A DNA stretch of 64,000 nucleotides, from assembly GCA_048500255.1 (NCBI GenBank), contig JASNYH010000002.1, positions 186,001 to 250,000 of the forward strand. Reading direction: 5' to 3'. Shown here one piece after another: positions 51,815 to 60,177 of this stretch. Within the stretch, counting starts at the first letter, position 1, and the number at the start of each line of letters is the position of its first letter. Both the position numbers and the translations under genes were made by a program. This DNA is from JAMHWF01 sp048500255. GTDB lineage: Bacteria > Pseudomonadota > Gammaproteobacteria > Burkholderiales > Burkholderiaceae_C. The notes below the pieces were generated by a model. That model worked only from the letters and a program-made list of their open reading frames with translations, made no database searches and had not been told where the DNA came from.

Positions 51815-54457
51815 ATGAACCCCCAGTACCAGCCCAACGAGATCGAGCGCGCCGTGCAGGCCGCATGGCGCGCGCGCGACGCCTATCGCGTCACGGAGGA
51901 CGCGGGCAAGCCCAAGTTCTATGCCTGCTCGATGCTGCCGTATCCGAGCGGCAAGCTGCACATGGGGCACGTGCGCAACTACACCATCAACGACATGCTC
52001 GCGCGCCACCTGCGCATGAAGGGCATGAACGTGCTGATGCCGATGGGCTGGGACGCCTTCGGCCTGCCGGCCGAGAACGCCGCGCTGAAGAACGGCGTGC
52101 CGCCGGCGCGCTGGACGCGCGACAACATCGCGCACATGAAGGCGCAGATGCAGTCGATGGGGCTGGCCATCGACTGGAGCCGCGAGATCGCGACCTGCGA
52201 CGCGAGCTACTACCGGTGGAACCAGTGGCTGTTCCTCAAGATGCTCGAGACCGGCATCGCCGAACGCCGCACGCAGGTCGTCAACTGGGATCCGGTCGAC
52301 CAGACCGTGCTCGCCAACGAGCAGGTGATCGACGGCCGCGGCTGGCGCTCCGGCGCGCCGGTCGAGAAGCGCGAGATCCCCGGCTACTACCTCAACATCA
52401 CGAAGTACGCCGGCGAGCTGCTCGAGCACGTGCAGCACCGCCTGCCAGGCTGGCCCGAGCGTGTGCGCCTGATGCAGGAGAACTGGATCGGGCGCAGCGA
52501 AGGCGTGCGCTTCGCCTTCCCGCACGACATCCGGGACGGCCACGGCAGCCTGATCCAGGGCGGGAGGCTGTGGGTCTTCACGACGCGCGCCGACACCATC
52601 ATGGGCGTCACGTTCTGCGCCGTCGCGCCCGAGCATCCGCTGGCGCAGCACGCTGCCGCGGGGAACCCGGCGTTGGCGGCGTTCATCGAGCGCTGTCAGC
52701 AGGGCGGCACGACGGAGGCCGAGCTCGCGCTGCGCGAGAAGGAAGGCATGGCCACCGGCCTGCACGTGCGGCATCCGCTGACCGACGAGCCGATCGAGCT
52801 GTGGGTCGGCAATTACGTGCTGATGGGCTACGGCGACGGCGCCGTGATGGGCGTGCCGGCGCACGACGAGCGCGATTTCGCCTTCGCCAAGAAGTACGGC
52901 CTCGAGGTCATCCAGGTCATCGGCATCGACGGCGAGCACTTCAGCTACGAGCGCTGGCACGACTGGTATGCCGACACGCGCCGCGGCATCACGATCAACT
53001 CCGACATCTACAGCGGCCTGCACCACCAGAACGCGGTCGACGCCATCGCGCACGCGCTCGAGGCGCGCGGCCTCGGCGGCAAGAAGACGACGTGGCGGCT
53101 GCGCGACTGGGGCATCAGCCGCCAGCGCTACTGGGGCACGCCGATCCCGATCATCCATTGCGACGCCTGCGGCGCCGTGCCGGTGCCCGAGCGCGACCTG
53201 CCCGTCGTGCTGCCCGAGGACCTGATCCCCGACGGCTCGGGCAATCCGCTGAACAAGTGCGAGTCGTTCCTGAAGGTCGCGTGCCCACGCTGCGGCAAGC
53301 CCGCGCGGCGTGAGACGGACACGATGGACACCTTCGTCGATTCGTCGTGGTACTTCATGCGCTACTGCGACGCCGGGCTCGACGGCGCGATGGTCGGCGC
53401 CGGTACGCGCTACTGGATGCCGATGGATCAGTACATCGGCGGCATCGAGCACGCCATCCTGCACCTGCTGTATGCGCGCTTCTGGACCAAGGTGATGCGC
53501 GACCTCGGCCTGGTGTCGATCGACGAGCCGTTCACGCGGCTGCTGACGCAGGGCATGGTGCTCAACCACATCTACTCGCGGCGCACCGGGCAGGGCGGCG
53601 TCGAGTACTTCTGGCCGCACGAAGTCGAGCACGTGCACGACGCCGACGGACACATCGTCGGCGCACGGCTCAAGTCCGACGGCTCGCTGATCGACTACGA
53701 GGGCGTCGGCACGATGTCCAAGTCGAAGAACAACGGCGTCGATCCGCAGGAGCTGATCGACAAGTACGGCGCCGACACGGCGCGCCTGTTCGTCATGTTC
53801 GCGTCGCCGCCCGAGCAGACGCTCGAGTGGAACGACGCCGGCGTCGAGGGGGCGAGCCGCTTCCTGCGGCGCCTTTGGGCGTTCGGCGCCGCGCACGCCG
53901 GGACGATCCGCGCATCCGCGGGCGCGCCGTTCGACGCCGTGCAGGCCGGCCCGGCGGTGCGCGCCTTCCGCTACGAGGTGCACAAGACGCTCGAGCAGGC
54001 GAACTACGACTACGAGCGCATGCAGTACAACACCGTGGTGTCGGCCTGCATGAAGCAGCTCAACGCGCTCGAGAAGCTCGCCGCCGCGGCCGATGCGCCA
54101 GGGCGCGGCACGGCGCTCGCCGAGGCCTTAGGCATCGTGCTGCGCGTGCTCTATCCGGCGTGCCCGCACGTCACGCAAGCGCTGTGGAACGAGCTCGGCT
54201 ATGCCGCGCGCTGGGGTGACCTGCTCGACGCGCCGTGGCCCGCCGTCGACGCCGGCGCGCTGGTGCGCGACGAGATCGAACTCGTGCTGCAGGTCAACGG
54301 CAAGCTGCGCGGAGCGATCCGCGTGCCCGCCGACGCCGAGCGCGCGCAGATCGAGGCCGCGGCGCTCGCCAGCCCCGACTTCGAGCGCTTCGCCGAAGGG
54401 CGGGTCGCCAAGAAGATCGTCGTCGTGCCAGGCCGCCTGGTCAACGTCGTCATCTGA
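51815..54457 (+). CDS. leuS: leucyl-tRNA synthetase
   Basis: Protein of 880 residues. The HIGH motif occurs as HMGH at 49-52 (PYPSGKLHMGHV), and the KMSKS motif as MSKSKNN at about 634-640. The connective peptide editing domain is present in the middle (TTRADTIMGVTF, GMATGLHVRHPL), as is a LeuS-specific C-terminal domain ending KKIVVVPGRLVNVVI. Full length. It charges tRNA-Leu. It is followed directly by lptE. Confidence 0.97.
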   Translation: MNPQYQPNEIERAVQAAWRARDAYRVTEDAGKPKFYACSMLPYPSGKLHMGHVRNYTINDMLARHLRMKGMNVLMPMGWDAFGLPAENAALKNGVPPARWTRDNIAHMKAQMQSMGLAIDWSREIATCDASYYRWNQWLFLKMLETGIAERRTQVVNWDPVDQTVLANEQVIDGRGWRSGAPVEKREIPGYYLNITKYAGELLEHVQHRLPGWPERVRLMQENWIGRSEGVRFAFPHDIRDGHGSLIQGGRLWVFTTRADTIMGVTFCAVAPEHPLAQHAAAGNPALAAFIERCQQGGTTEAELALREKEGMATGLHVRHPLTDEPIELWVGNYVLMGYGDGAVMGVPAHDERDFAFAKKYGLEVIQVIGIDGEHFSYERWHDWYADTRRGITINSDIYSGLHHQNAVDAIAHALEARGLGGKKTTWRLRDWGISRQRYWGTPIPIIHCDACGAVPVPERDLPVVLPEDLIPDGSGNPLNKCESFLKVACPRCGKPARRETDTMDTFVDSSWYFMRYCDAGLDGAMVGAGTRYWMPMDQYIGGIEHAILHLLYARFWTKVMRDLGLVSIDEPFTRLLTQGMVLNHIYSRRTGQGGVEYFWPHEVEHVHDADGHIVGARLKSDGSLIDYEGVGTMSKSKNNGVDPQELIDKYGADTARLFVMFASPPEQTLEWNDAGVEGASRFLRRLWAFGAAHAGTIRASAGAPFDAVQAGPAVRAFRYEVHKTLEQANYDYERMQYNTVVSACMKQLNALEKLAAAADAPGRGTALAEALGIVLRVLYPACPHVTQALWNELGYAARWGDLLDAPWPAVDAGALVRDEIELVLQVNGKLRGAIRVPADAERAQIEAAALASPDFERFAEGRVAKKIVVVPGRLVNVVI

Positions 54458-54463
54458 GCGATC

Positions 54464-54955
54464 GTGCACCGCCGCGTCGCCCTGCTCGCGCTGCCGGCCT
54501 CGCTCGCCGTCGGCTGCGGGTTCGAGCTGCGGCGTGCCCCGGAGCTGAGCTTTCGTACGCTGTACCTCAACGGCTTCAAGTCGGGCTCGCCGCTGGCCGA
54601 GGAGCTGCGCCGCCACGTCGACGCGACGCCGACGACGCGCGTCGTCGATGCGCCGTCGCAGGCCGCCGTCGTGTTCGACGCACTCATCGACGCGCGCGAG
54701 CGCAGTGTCGTCGCGACGACGGCGGCCGGCCAGGTGCGCGAGGTGCAGCTGCGCGTGCGGCTGCGCTTTCGGCTGCGCACGGCGGCGGGCCGCGAGCTGA
54801 TCGCACCGTCCGAGCTGGTACTCGGTCGTGACATGAGCTACGACGAGAGCGCGGCGCTCGCCAAGGAGTACGAAGAGGCGCTCGTCTATCGCGCGATGCA
54901 GAGCGACATCGTGGCACAGGTGATGCGGCGGCTGGCCGCCGTGCAGGCCGCCTGA
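54464..54955 (+). CDS. lptE: LPS-assembly lipoprotein LptE
   Basis: Protein of 163 residues starting at GTG. A lipoprotein signal ends at Cys18 (SLAVGCGF), and GFELRRAPELSFRTLYLNG at the start of the mature protein is typical of LptE. The family forms the plug and partner of the LptD outer-membrane translocon. It lies 6 bases after leuS, the usual position, and its TGA overlaps the holA ATG (TGATG). Confidence 0.92.
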   Translation: MHRRVALLALPASLAVGCGFELRRAPELSFRTLYLNGFKSGSPLAEELRRHVDATPTTRVVDAPSQAAVVFDALIDARERSVVATTAAGQVREVQLRVRLRFRLRTAAGRELIAPSELVLGRDMSYDESAALAKEYEEALVYRAMQSDIVAQVMRRLAAVQAA

Positions 54956-56037
54956 TGCAGCTGCGCGCCGACCAGCTGCCGGCCCAGCTCGCGCGCGGGC
55001 TACGGCCGCTGTACACGGTGCACGGCGACGAGCCGCTGCTCGCGCAGGAAGCGGCCGACGCGATCCGCGCCGCCGCGCGCGCCGCCGGGCACGTCGAGCG
55101 CAAGGTCTACACCGTCGCCGGTGCCCACTTCAACTGGAGCGAGGTGCTCGGTGCGGCGTGTGCGCTGAGCCTGTTTGCCGAGCGCCAGCTGATCGAGATC
55201 CGCATCCCGTCCGGCAAGCCCGGCAAGGAGGGCTCGGAGGCGCTGCAGCGCTACTGCGAGTCGCTCGCCGACGACGTCGTCACGCTCGTGCAGCTGCCGC
55301 GCCTCGACGGCCAGCAGCTCAAGAGCGGCTGGCTCGGCGCGCTCGACGCGGCCGGCGTCGTCGTGCGCGTCGACGCCGTCGAACGCAAGGCGCTGCCGGC
55401 GTGGATCGCGCAGCGCCTGGCGGCGCAAGGCCAGCGCGTGCACGCCGACGAGGCGGGGCGGCGCACGCTCGCCTTCTTCGCCGACCGCGTCGAGGGCAAC
55501 CTGCTCGCCGCGCACCAGGAGATCCAGAAGCTCGCGCTGCTGTATCCGCCGGGCGAGCTGAGCTTCGAGCAGGTCGAGCAGGCGGTGCTCAACGTCGCGC
55601 GCTACGACGTCGTCAAGCTCGGCGAGGCGGTGCTCGCCGGCCAGGTCGCACGCGCGCTGCGCATGCTCGACGGGCTGCGTGCCGAGGGCGAGGCCGCCGT
55701 GCTCGTGCACTGGACGCTGGCCGAGGACATCCGCGCGCTCAAGCGCGTCAAGGACGCCGTGGCCGCAGGCCGGCCGCTGCCCCTGGCGCTGCGCGAGGCG
55801 CGCGTGTGGGGTCTGCGCGAGCGCCTCTTCGAGCGCGCGCTGCCGCTGCTCAGCGAGCATGCGCTGGCGGCGCTGGTCGAGTCGGCACAGGTCTGCGACG
55901 GCCTGGTCAAGGGCTTGTCGCACCCCGACTGGCCGAGCGATCCTTGGGCGGCGCTGCAGCGGCTGGTGCTCGCCGTCGTCCAGCACACGGCGAGCGCGTC
56001 GCCGCGCAAGCCGCTGCGCCTGGCGTTGCACGCGTGA
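54955..56037 (+). CDS. holA: DNA polymerase III delta subunit
   Basis: Protein of 360 residues with HolA features: LYTVHGDEPLLAQEAADAIRAAAR near the start (AAA+-like N-terminal domain without a functional Walker motif), KLALLYPPGELSFEQVEQAV, and a C-terminal helical domain. It is part of the clamp loader that places the sliding clamp on primed DNA. In other betaproteobacteria proA commonly follows holA; here the GGDEF-EAL gene follows after 168 bases. Confidence 0.94.
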   Translation: MQLRADQLPAQLARGLRPLYTVHGDEPLLAQEAADAIRAAARAAGHVERKVYTVAGAHFNWSEVLGAACALSLFAERQLIEIRIPSGKPGKEGSEALQRYCESLADDVVTLVQLPRLDGQQLKSGWLGALDAAGVVVRVDAVERKALPAWIAQRLAAQGQRVHADEAGRRTLAFFADRVEGNLLAAHQEIQKLALLYPPGELSFEQVEQAVLNVARYDVVKLGEAVLAGQVARALRMLDGLRAEGEAAVLVHWTLAEDIRALKRVKDAVAAGRPLPLALREARVWGLRERLFERALPLLSEHALAALVESAQVCDGLVKGLSHPDWPSDPWAALQRLVLAVVQHTASASPRKPLRLALHA

Positions 56038-56205
56038 GTGCGCCGGGCCGCTCCCAAGCGCTCGTGCCGGGGCGCCCAGTGCGCAGGGTCGTCCAGTGAG
56101 CGCGGCGCGACGCGACGGCGCGGCGTGTGCGCTATTGCGCACCGCGCCTGCAACGAGGTGTCACGGCGGCGACCGGCGGGCCGGGCGCTCGACACAATCG
56201 CCGGC

Positions 56206-58089
56206 ATGACTCTGCCAGCCTCCGACGGGGACGCCCGGCGCCGTGCCGGCCACGCCCCGTTGGCCGTGACCGACGACCGACCGGCACGCTGGCGCGCCCT
56301 GCTGCGGCCGCTGCTGACGATACGCGCCGCCGTGCTGGCGACCGTTGCGGCCGGCATCGTCGTGCCGGCCGTGCTGATGCTCGGTGTCGATGCCGGACTG
56401 GCGCGCCGCGAGGCCGCGGCGGCGACGCCGCCTGCAGATGGCCCCGCCATCGTCGACGCGCGCCGCGAGCAGCGCCGCGCGGCCATCGTCCAGTTGGCCG
56501 CGGTGCAGCTGCTGTTCGGCGCCGCGGCGCTCGCGCTCGTGCTGCATGCGCGGCTGCAGCGCCCGCTGGCGCGGCTGCGCCGCCAGGCCGGCGCGATCGC
56601 GACGAGCGCGCCGGCGCCGCTGATCGAGTGGCAGCGCCGCGACGAGCTAGGGCACCTCGGTCAGCAGCTCAACGAAGTGCGCTCGCGCATCGACGGCCTG
56701 CTCGGCGAGCTCGAGCGCAAGAACGGCCAGTTGCGCAAGATGGCGATGTACGACCATCTCACCGGCCTGCCCAACCGCACGCTGTTTCGCGAGCTGTTCC
56801 AGGCCGAGGCCACGTCGGCGCGGCGGCGCGGCCGGGCGATGGCGATGCTGTTCGTCGACCTCGATCGCTTCAAGACGGTCAACGACTCGCTTGGCCATGC
56901 CGTCGGCGACGACATGCTGCTGGCGACCAGCCAACGCCTGCTGCAGGCGCTGCGCGAATCGGACCTGGTGTGCCGCCACAGCGGCGACGAGTTCCTCGTG
57001 CTGGTGCGCGACGCCGAGCGCTGGGACAGCGTCGCCGGCGCCGCGCAGCGCATCCTGCGCGCCATCGACGCGCCGCTGCCGCTGGCGCGCCGCCATCTCA
57101 CCGCGGGCGCCCCGGACGTCGCCCAGGCGCAGGTATCGGCCAGCGTCGGCATCGCGCTGTGGCCGCGCGACGGCGAGGACTTCGACTCGCTCGTGCGCCA
57201 CGCCGACCTGGCGATGTACCAGGCCAAGCAGCACGGTCGCGCGCGCTACAGCTTCTATCACGCCGAGCTGAACGAGCGCCTGATCGCGCGCGTCGCGCTC
57301 GAGCGCGAGCTGGCGCACGCGATCGCGCACGGCGAGCTGGTGCTGTACTACCAGCCCGTGGTCGACGCCGTCACCGGCGCGCTGCTCGGCTGCGAGGCGC
57401 TGGTGCGCTGGGAGCATCCGACGCGCGGACTGCAGACGCCCGACAGCTTCATTCCCGTCGCCGAGGAGTCCGGCCTGGTGCGCGACCTCGGCGCCTGGAC
57501 GCTCGACGCCGCCTGCGCGCAGATTGCGCTGTGGAAGAAGGCCGGCCGGCCGATCCGGCGCGTCTCGATCAACGTGTCGGCGCTGCAGTTCCGTGACCAG
57601 CGGTTGATCGACACGCTGCGTGCAGCGATGCAGCGCCACGGCGTCGACGCTCATGAGCTCGAGCTCGAGCTCACCGAAAGCACGCTGATGAGCGACGACG
57701 ACACGACGCAGCGCGTCGTTGCGGTGCTGCGCGAGCTCGGCGTCGCCCTCGTCGTCGACGATTTCGGCACGGGCTACTCGTCGCTGTCGTACCTCAAGCG
57801 GCTGCGCCCCGACAAGCTGAAGATCGACCGCAGCTTCGTGCAGGATCTGCCCGCCGGCGCCGACGATCGCGCCGTCACGCAGGCCATCCTCAGCATGGCG
57901 CGCGCCCTCGGCGTCGTCGTCGTCGCCGAGGGCGTCGAGACGGCGGCGCAACGCGCCTTCCTCACGGCGCAAGGCTGTGCGCTGCTGCAGGGCTACCTCA
58001 CCGGGCGCCCGCAGCCGGCGGCGCAGATCGAGGAGCGCCTCGTCGCCGACATCGCCGGCCCGACGCGCGCCGCGCCGCCGGCGCATTGA
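56206..58089 (+). CDS. membrane GGDEF-EAL cyclic-di-GMP protein
   Basis: Protein of 627 residues. Two hydrophobic segments (about 34-58 and 88-106) bracket a short periplasmic loop; a HAMP-like linker follows, then GGDEF (about 180-345) and EAL (about 360-615) domains. The GGDEF active-site loop reads SGDEF (about 259-263), and the inhibitory I-site RxxD (RESD, about 249) is retained. The EAL domain has CEALVRW (EAL near 396), the DDFGTGYSS loop near 517 and EGVET, all expected for a working phosphodiesterase. No ligand-binding sensor domain is recognisable. A -10-like CACAAT lies at 56193-56198. Confidence 0.93.
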   Translation: MTLPASDGDARRRAGHAPLAVTDDRPARWRALLRPLLTIRAAVLATVAAGIVVPAVLMLGVDAGLARREAAAATPPADGPAIVDARREQRRAAIVQLAAVQLLFGAAALALVLHARLQRPLARLRRQAGAIATSAPAPLIEWQRRDELGHLGQQLNEVRSRIDGLLGELERKNGQLRKMAMYDHLTGLPNRTLFRELFQAEATSARRRGRAMAMLFVDLDRFKTVNDSLGHAVGDDMLLATSQRLLQALRESDLVCRHSGDEFLVLVRDAERWDSVAGAAQRILRAIDAPLPLARRHLTAGAPDVAQAQVSASVGIALWPRDGEDFDSLVRHADLAMYQAKQHGRARYSFYHAELNERLIARVALERELAHAIAHGELVLYYQPVVDAVTGALLGCEALVRWEHPTRGLQTPDSFIPVAEESGLVRDLGAWTLDAACAQIALWKKAGRPIRRVSINVSALQFRDQRLIDTLRAAMQRHGVDAHELELELTESTLMSDDDTTQRVVAVLRELGVALVVDDFGTGYSSLSYLKRLRPDKLKIDRSFVQDLPAGADDRAVTQAILSMARALGVVVVAEGVETAAQRAFLTAQGCALLQGYLTGRPQPAAQIEERLVADIAGPTRAAPPAH

Positions 58090-58092
58090 GTC

Positions 58093-58590
58093 TCAGCGGC
58101 GCGCTGCTGCGAGCAGCGCCGCCAGCGCCGCGGCCACGGCGGCGTCGCGCACGGCGCGGCGGTCGCCCGGCAGCTGCAGCCGCGTCGGGCCGGCGCCGGC
58201 ACCGCCGCGCCGCGCGACGGCAAGCCACACCGTGCCGACCGGCTTGCCCGGCACGGCGCCGCCGGGGCCGGCGATGCCCGTGATCGCGACGGCCAGGTCG
58301 GCATCCGACTGCTCGATCGCGCCGGCGGCCATGGCCCCCGCCACCTCGCCGCTGACCGCGCCGTGCCCGGCGATCAGTGCCGCTTCGACGCCGAGCTGGC
58401 GCATCTTCGCCTCGTTCGAATAGGTCACGAAGCCGCGGTCGAACCAGTCGCTCGAGCCGGCGATCGCCGTGCAGGCGGCGGCGAGCAGGCCACCGGTGCA
58501 CGACTCGGCCGCCGCGATGCGCCAGCTGCGCGCGCGCAGCGCGTCGCCCAAGAGGCGTACGGCCGGATCGAAGCTCGACAAGTCGTGCAC
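58093..58590 (-). CDS. pncC: CinA C-terminal-type nicotinamide-nucleotide amidohydrolase
   Basis: Protein of 165 residues starting at a GTG. Family motifs are AAAESCTGGLLAA near residue 26-38, SSDWFDRGFVTYSNEAK, GAVSGEVAGAMA, and AITGIAGPGGAVPGKPVGTVW. It corresponds to the stand-alone CinA C-terminal domain (PncC), which deamidates NMN in the pyridine nucleotide salvage pathway. No N-terminal CinA (COG1058) domain is present. It lies 10 bases downstream of pgpA on the same strand, in the common order thiL-pgpA-pncC. The GTG start is the best candidate; no ATG lies nearby. Confidence 0.9.
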   Translation of the reverse strand: MHDLSSFDPAVRLLGDALRARSWRIAAAESCTGGLLAAACTAIAGSSDWFDRGFVTYSNEAKMRQLGVEAALIAGHGAVSGEVAGAMAAGAIEQSDADLAVAITGIAGPGGAVPGKPVGTVWLAVARRGGAGAGPTRLQLPGDRRAVRDAAVAAALAALLAAARR

Positions 58591-58600
58591 GGCGTGGGCC

Positions 58601-59131
58601 TCAGCCAGAGCGCCACAGCGCGATCACGACGAGCGTGCACAGCGCTGCGACAAGGTCATCGAACAGCACGCCGAAGCCCTCGCGCCAGCCGATGCGCGGA
58701 CCGCCCGCCGCTTCGCGGCGGGCGGCGAAGACGGCGTCGGCCCAGGCCACCGGACCCGGCTTGACGGCGTCGAAGAAGCGAAACAGCGCGAAGGCAACGA
58801 GTTGCCCCACGAAGCCGGCCGGCGTCACCAGCCACAGCACGATCCAGAACGCCAGCACCTCGTCCCATACGATGGCGCCCGGGTCGGCGTCGCCGAGGTG
58901 GCGCGCCGTCACGGTGCAGGCCCACCAGCCGACGATGAATGCCACCGCGATGACGAGGCCCCACTGGCGCGTGTCGAGCCGGTCGTCGAGCACGACCCAG
59001 GCGAGCCACGCCCACAGGGTGCCGACCGTCCCCGGCGCCTTGGGCGCCAGCCCGCTGCCGAAGCCCAGCGCGATCGCGTGCGCCGGATGCGCCAGCAGGA
59101 AGCGCGCGCTGGCGCGGCTCGATGCGCTCAT
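58601..59131 (-). CDS. pgpA: phosphatidylglycerophosphatase A
   Basis: Protein of 176 residues with the PgpA signature GFGSGLAPKAPGTVGTLWA near the N terminus, the metal-binding IVWDEVLAFWI segment, and about four hydrophobic segments. It dephosphorylates phosphatidylglycerophosphate at the inner membrane. The ATG overlaps the stop of thiL (ATGA). The end GVLFDDLVAALCTLVVIALW is typical of the family. Confidence 0.94.
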   Translation of the reverse strand: MSASSRASARFLLAHPAHAIALGFGSGLAPKAPGTVGTLWAWLAWVVLDDRLDTRQWGLVIAVAFIVGWWACTVTARHLGDADPGAIVWDEVLAFWIVLWLVTPAGFVGQLVAFALFRFFDAVKPGPVAWADAVFAARREAAGGPRIGWREGFGVLFDDLVAALCTLVVIALWRSG

Positions 59132-60087
59132 GACCTGAAGTGGTCGAACGATGCGCCGGCCGGCGTGGCCGGCTGTCCGTCTGCGTCGGTGCAGCGCAGC
59201 CCCGGCTCGGCGTCGATGCGGCCGATGCGTGCGACGGTCACGCCGGCGCGTTCGGCCGCGACGGCGACGTCGTCGCGCCGCGCGGCAGTGGCGGTGAAGA
59301 CGAGCTCGTAGTCGTCGCCGCCGCTCAGCGTGCACAGCCGCTGCAGCTCGCGCGGCTGGCGGCGCAGCACGTCGCTCGCCGGCAGCGCGTCGACGTCGAT
59401 CGTCGCGCCGACGCCGGAGCGGCGCAGCAGGTGCGACAAGTCGCCGTGCAGGCCGTCCGAGACGTCGATTGCGCTGTGCGCCACGCCGCGCAGCGCGACG
59501 CCGAGCGCCACGCGCGGCGCGGGCTGCTCCATGCGCCGGCGCACCGATTCGAACGCCGCCGCGTCGAGCGCCACGGTGCCGCGGAACGCTTCGAGCGCGA
59601 GCCGTGCATCGCCCAGCGTGCCGCTGACCCAGACGTCGTCGCCGGCGCGCGCGCCGCTGCGCAGCAGCGCCTGGCGGCGCGGCACTTCGCCGAATACGGA
59701 GATCGAGATGGCGAGCGGGCCGGCCGTCGTGTCGCCGCCGACCAGCTCGCAATCGTGGGCATCGGCCAGCGCGAACAGGCCGCCCGCGAAGCCGGCGAGG
59801 AAGGCCTCGTCGACGCGCGGCAGCGCGATCGCCAGCGTGAAGGCGAGCGGCTGCGCGCCGCAGGCGGCGAGGTCCGACAGGTTGACGGCGAGCGCCTTGT
59901 GACCCAGCCGCTCGGGCGGCACGGTGGGCAGGAAGTGCCGGCCCTCGATCAGCATGTCGGTCGACGTGGCGAGCACCATGCCGGGCGCGGGCGAGAGCAG
60001 TGCGCAGTCGTCGCCGTTGCCGAGCACGGCGCGCGGCGACGGGCGCGCGAAATAGCGCTCGATGAGTTCGAATTCTCCAAGGCCCAT
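59128..60087 (-). CDS. thiL: thiamine-monophosphate kinase
   Basis: Protein of 319 residues. Opening LGEFELIERYFARP and LGNGDDCALL are standard ThiL features; VNLSDLAACGAQPLAFTLAIALP and VGGDTTAGPL bind ATP and metal. It converts thiamine monophosphate to thiamine pyrophosphate. It is transcribed divergently from maeB, with 90 bases between the starts, and is coupled to pgpA by an ATGA overlap. Confidence 0.95.
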   Translation of the reverse strand: MGLGEFELIERYFARPSPRAVLGNGDDCALLSPAPGMVLATSTDMLIEGRHFLPTVPPERLGHKALAVNLSDLAACGAQPLAFTLAIALPRVDEAFLAGFAGGLFALADAHDCELVGGDTTAGPLAISISVFGEVPRRQALLRSGARAGDDVWVSGTLGDARLALEAFRGTVALDAAAFESVRRRMEQPAPRVALGVALRGVAHSAIDVSDGLHGDLSHLLRRSGVGATIDVDALPASDVLRRQPRELQRLCTLSGGDDYELVFTATAARRDDVAVAAERAGVTVARIGRIDAEPGLRCTDADGQPATPAGASFDHFRS

Positions 60088-60096
60088 GCGCGGCGA

Positions 60097-60124
60097 TTGT
60101 CGTCGACAACGCTGCTCCTACAAT
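60097..60124 (+). promoter_or_regulatory. sigma-70-like promoter of maeB
   Basis: TTGTCG (60097-60102) and TACAAT (60119-60124) are separated by 16 bases, matching four and five of six consensus bases. The transcript would start near 60131, about 47 bases before the maeB ATG. Confidence 0.55.
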
Positions 60125-60177
60125 GGCGGCCCCGGCTGCGGCGGCCCCTACGCTGCGGCGCCACGCGAGAGTCGACG

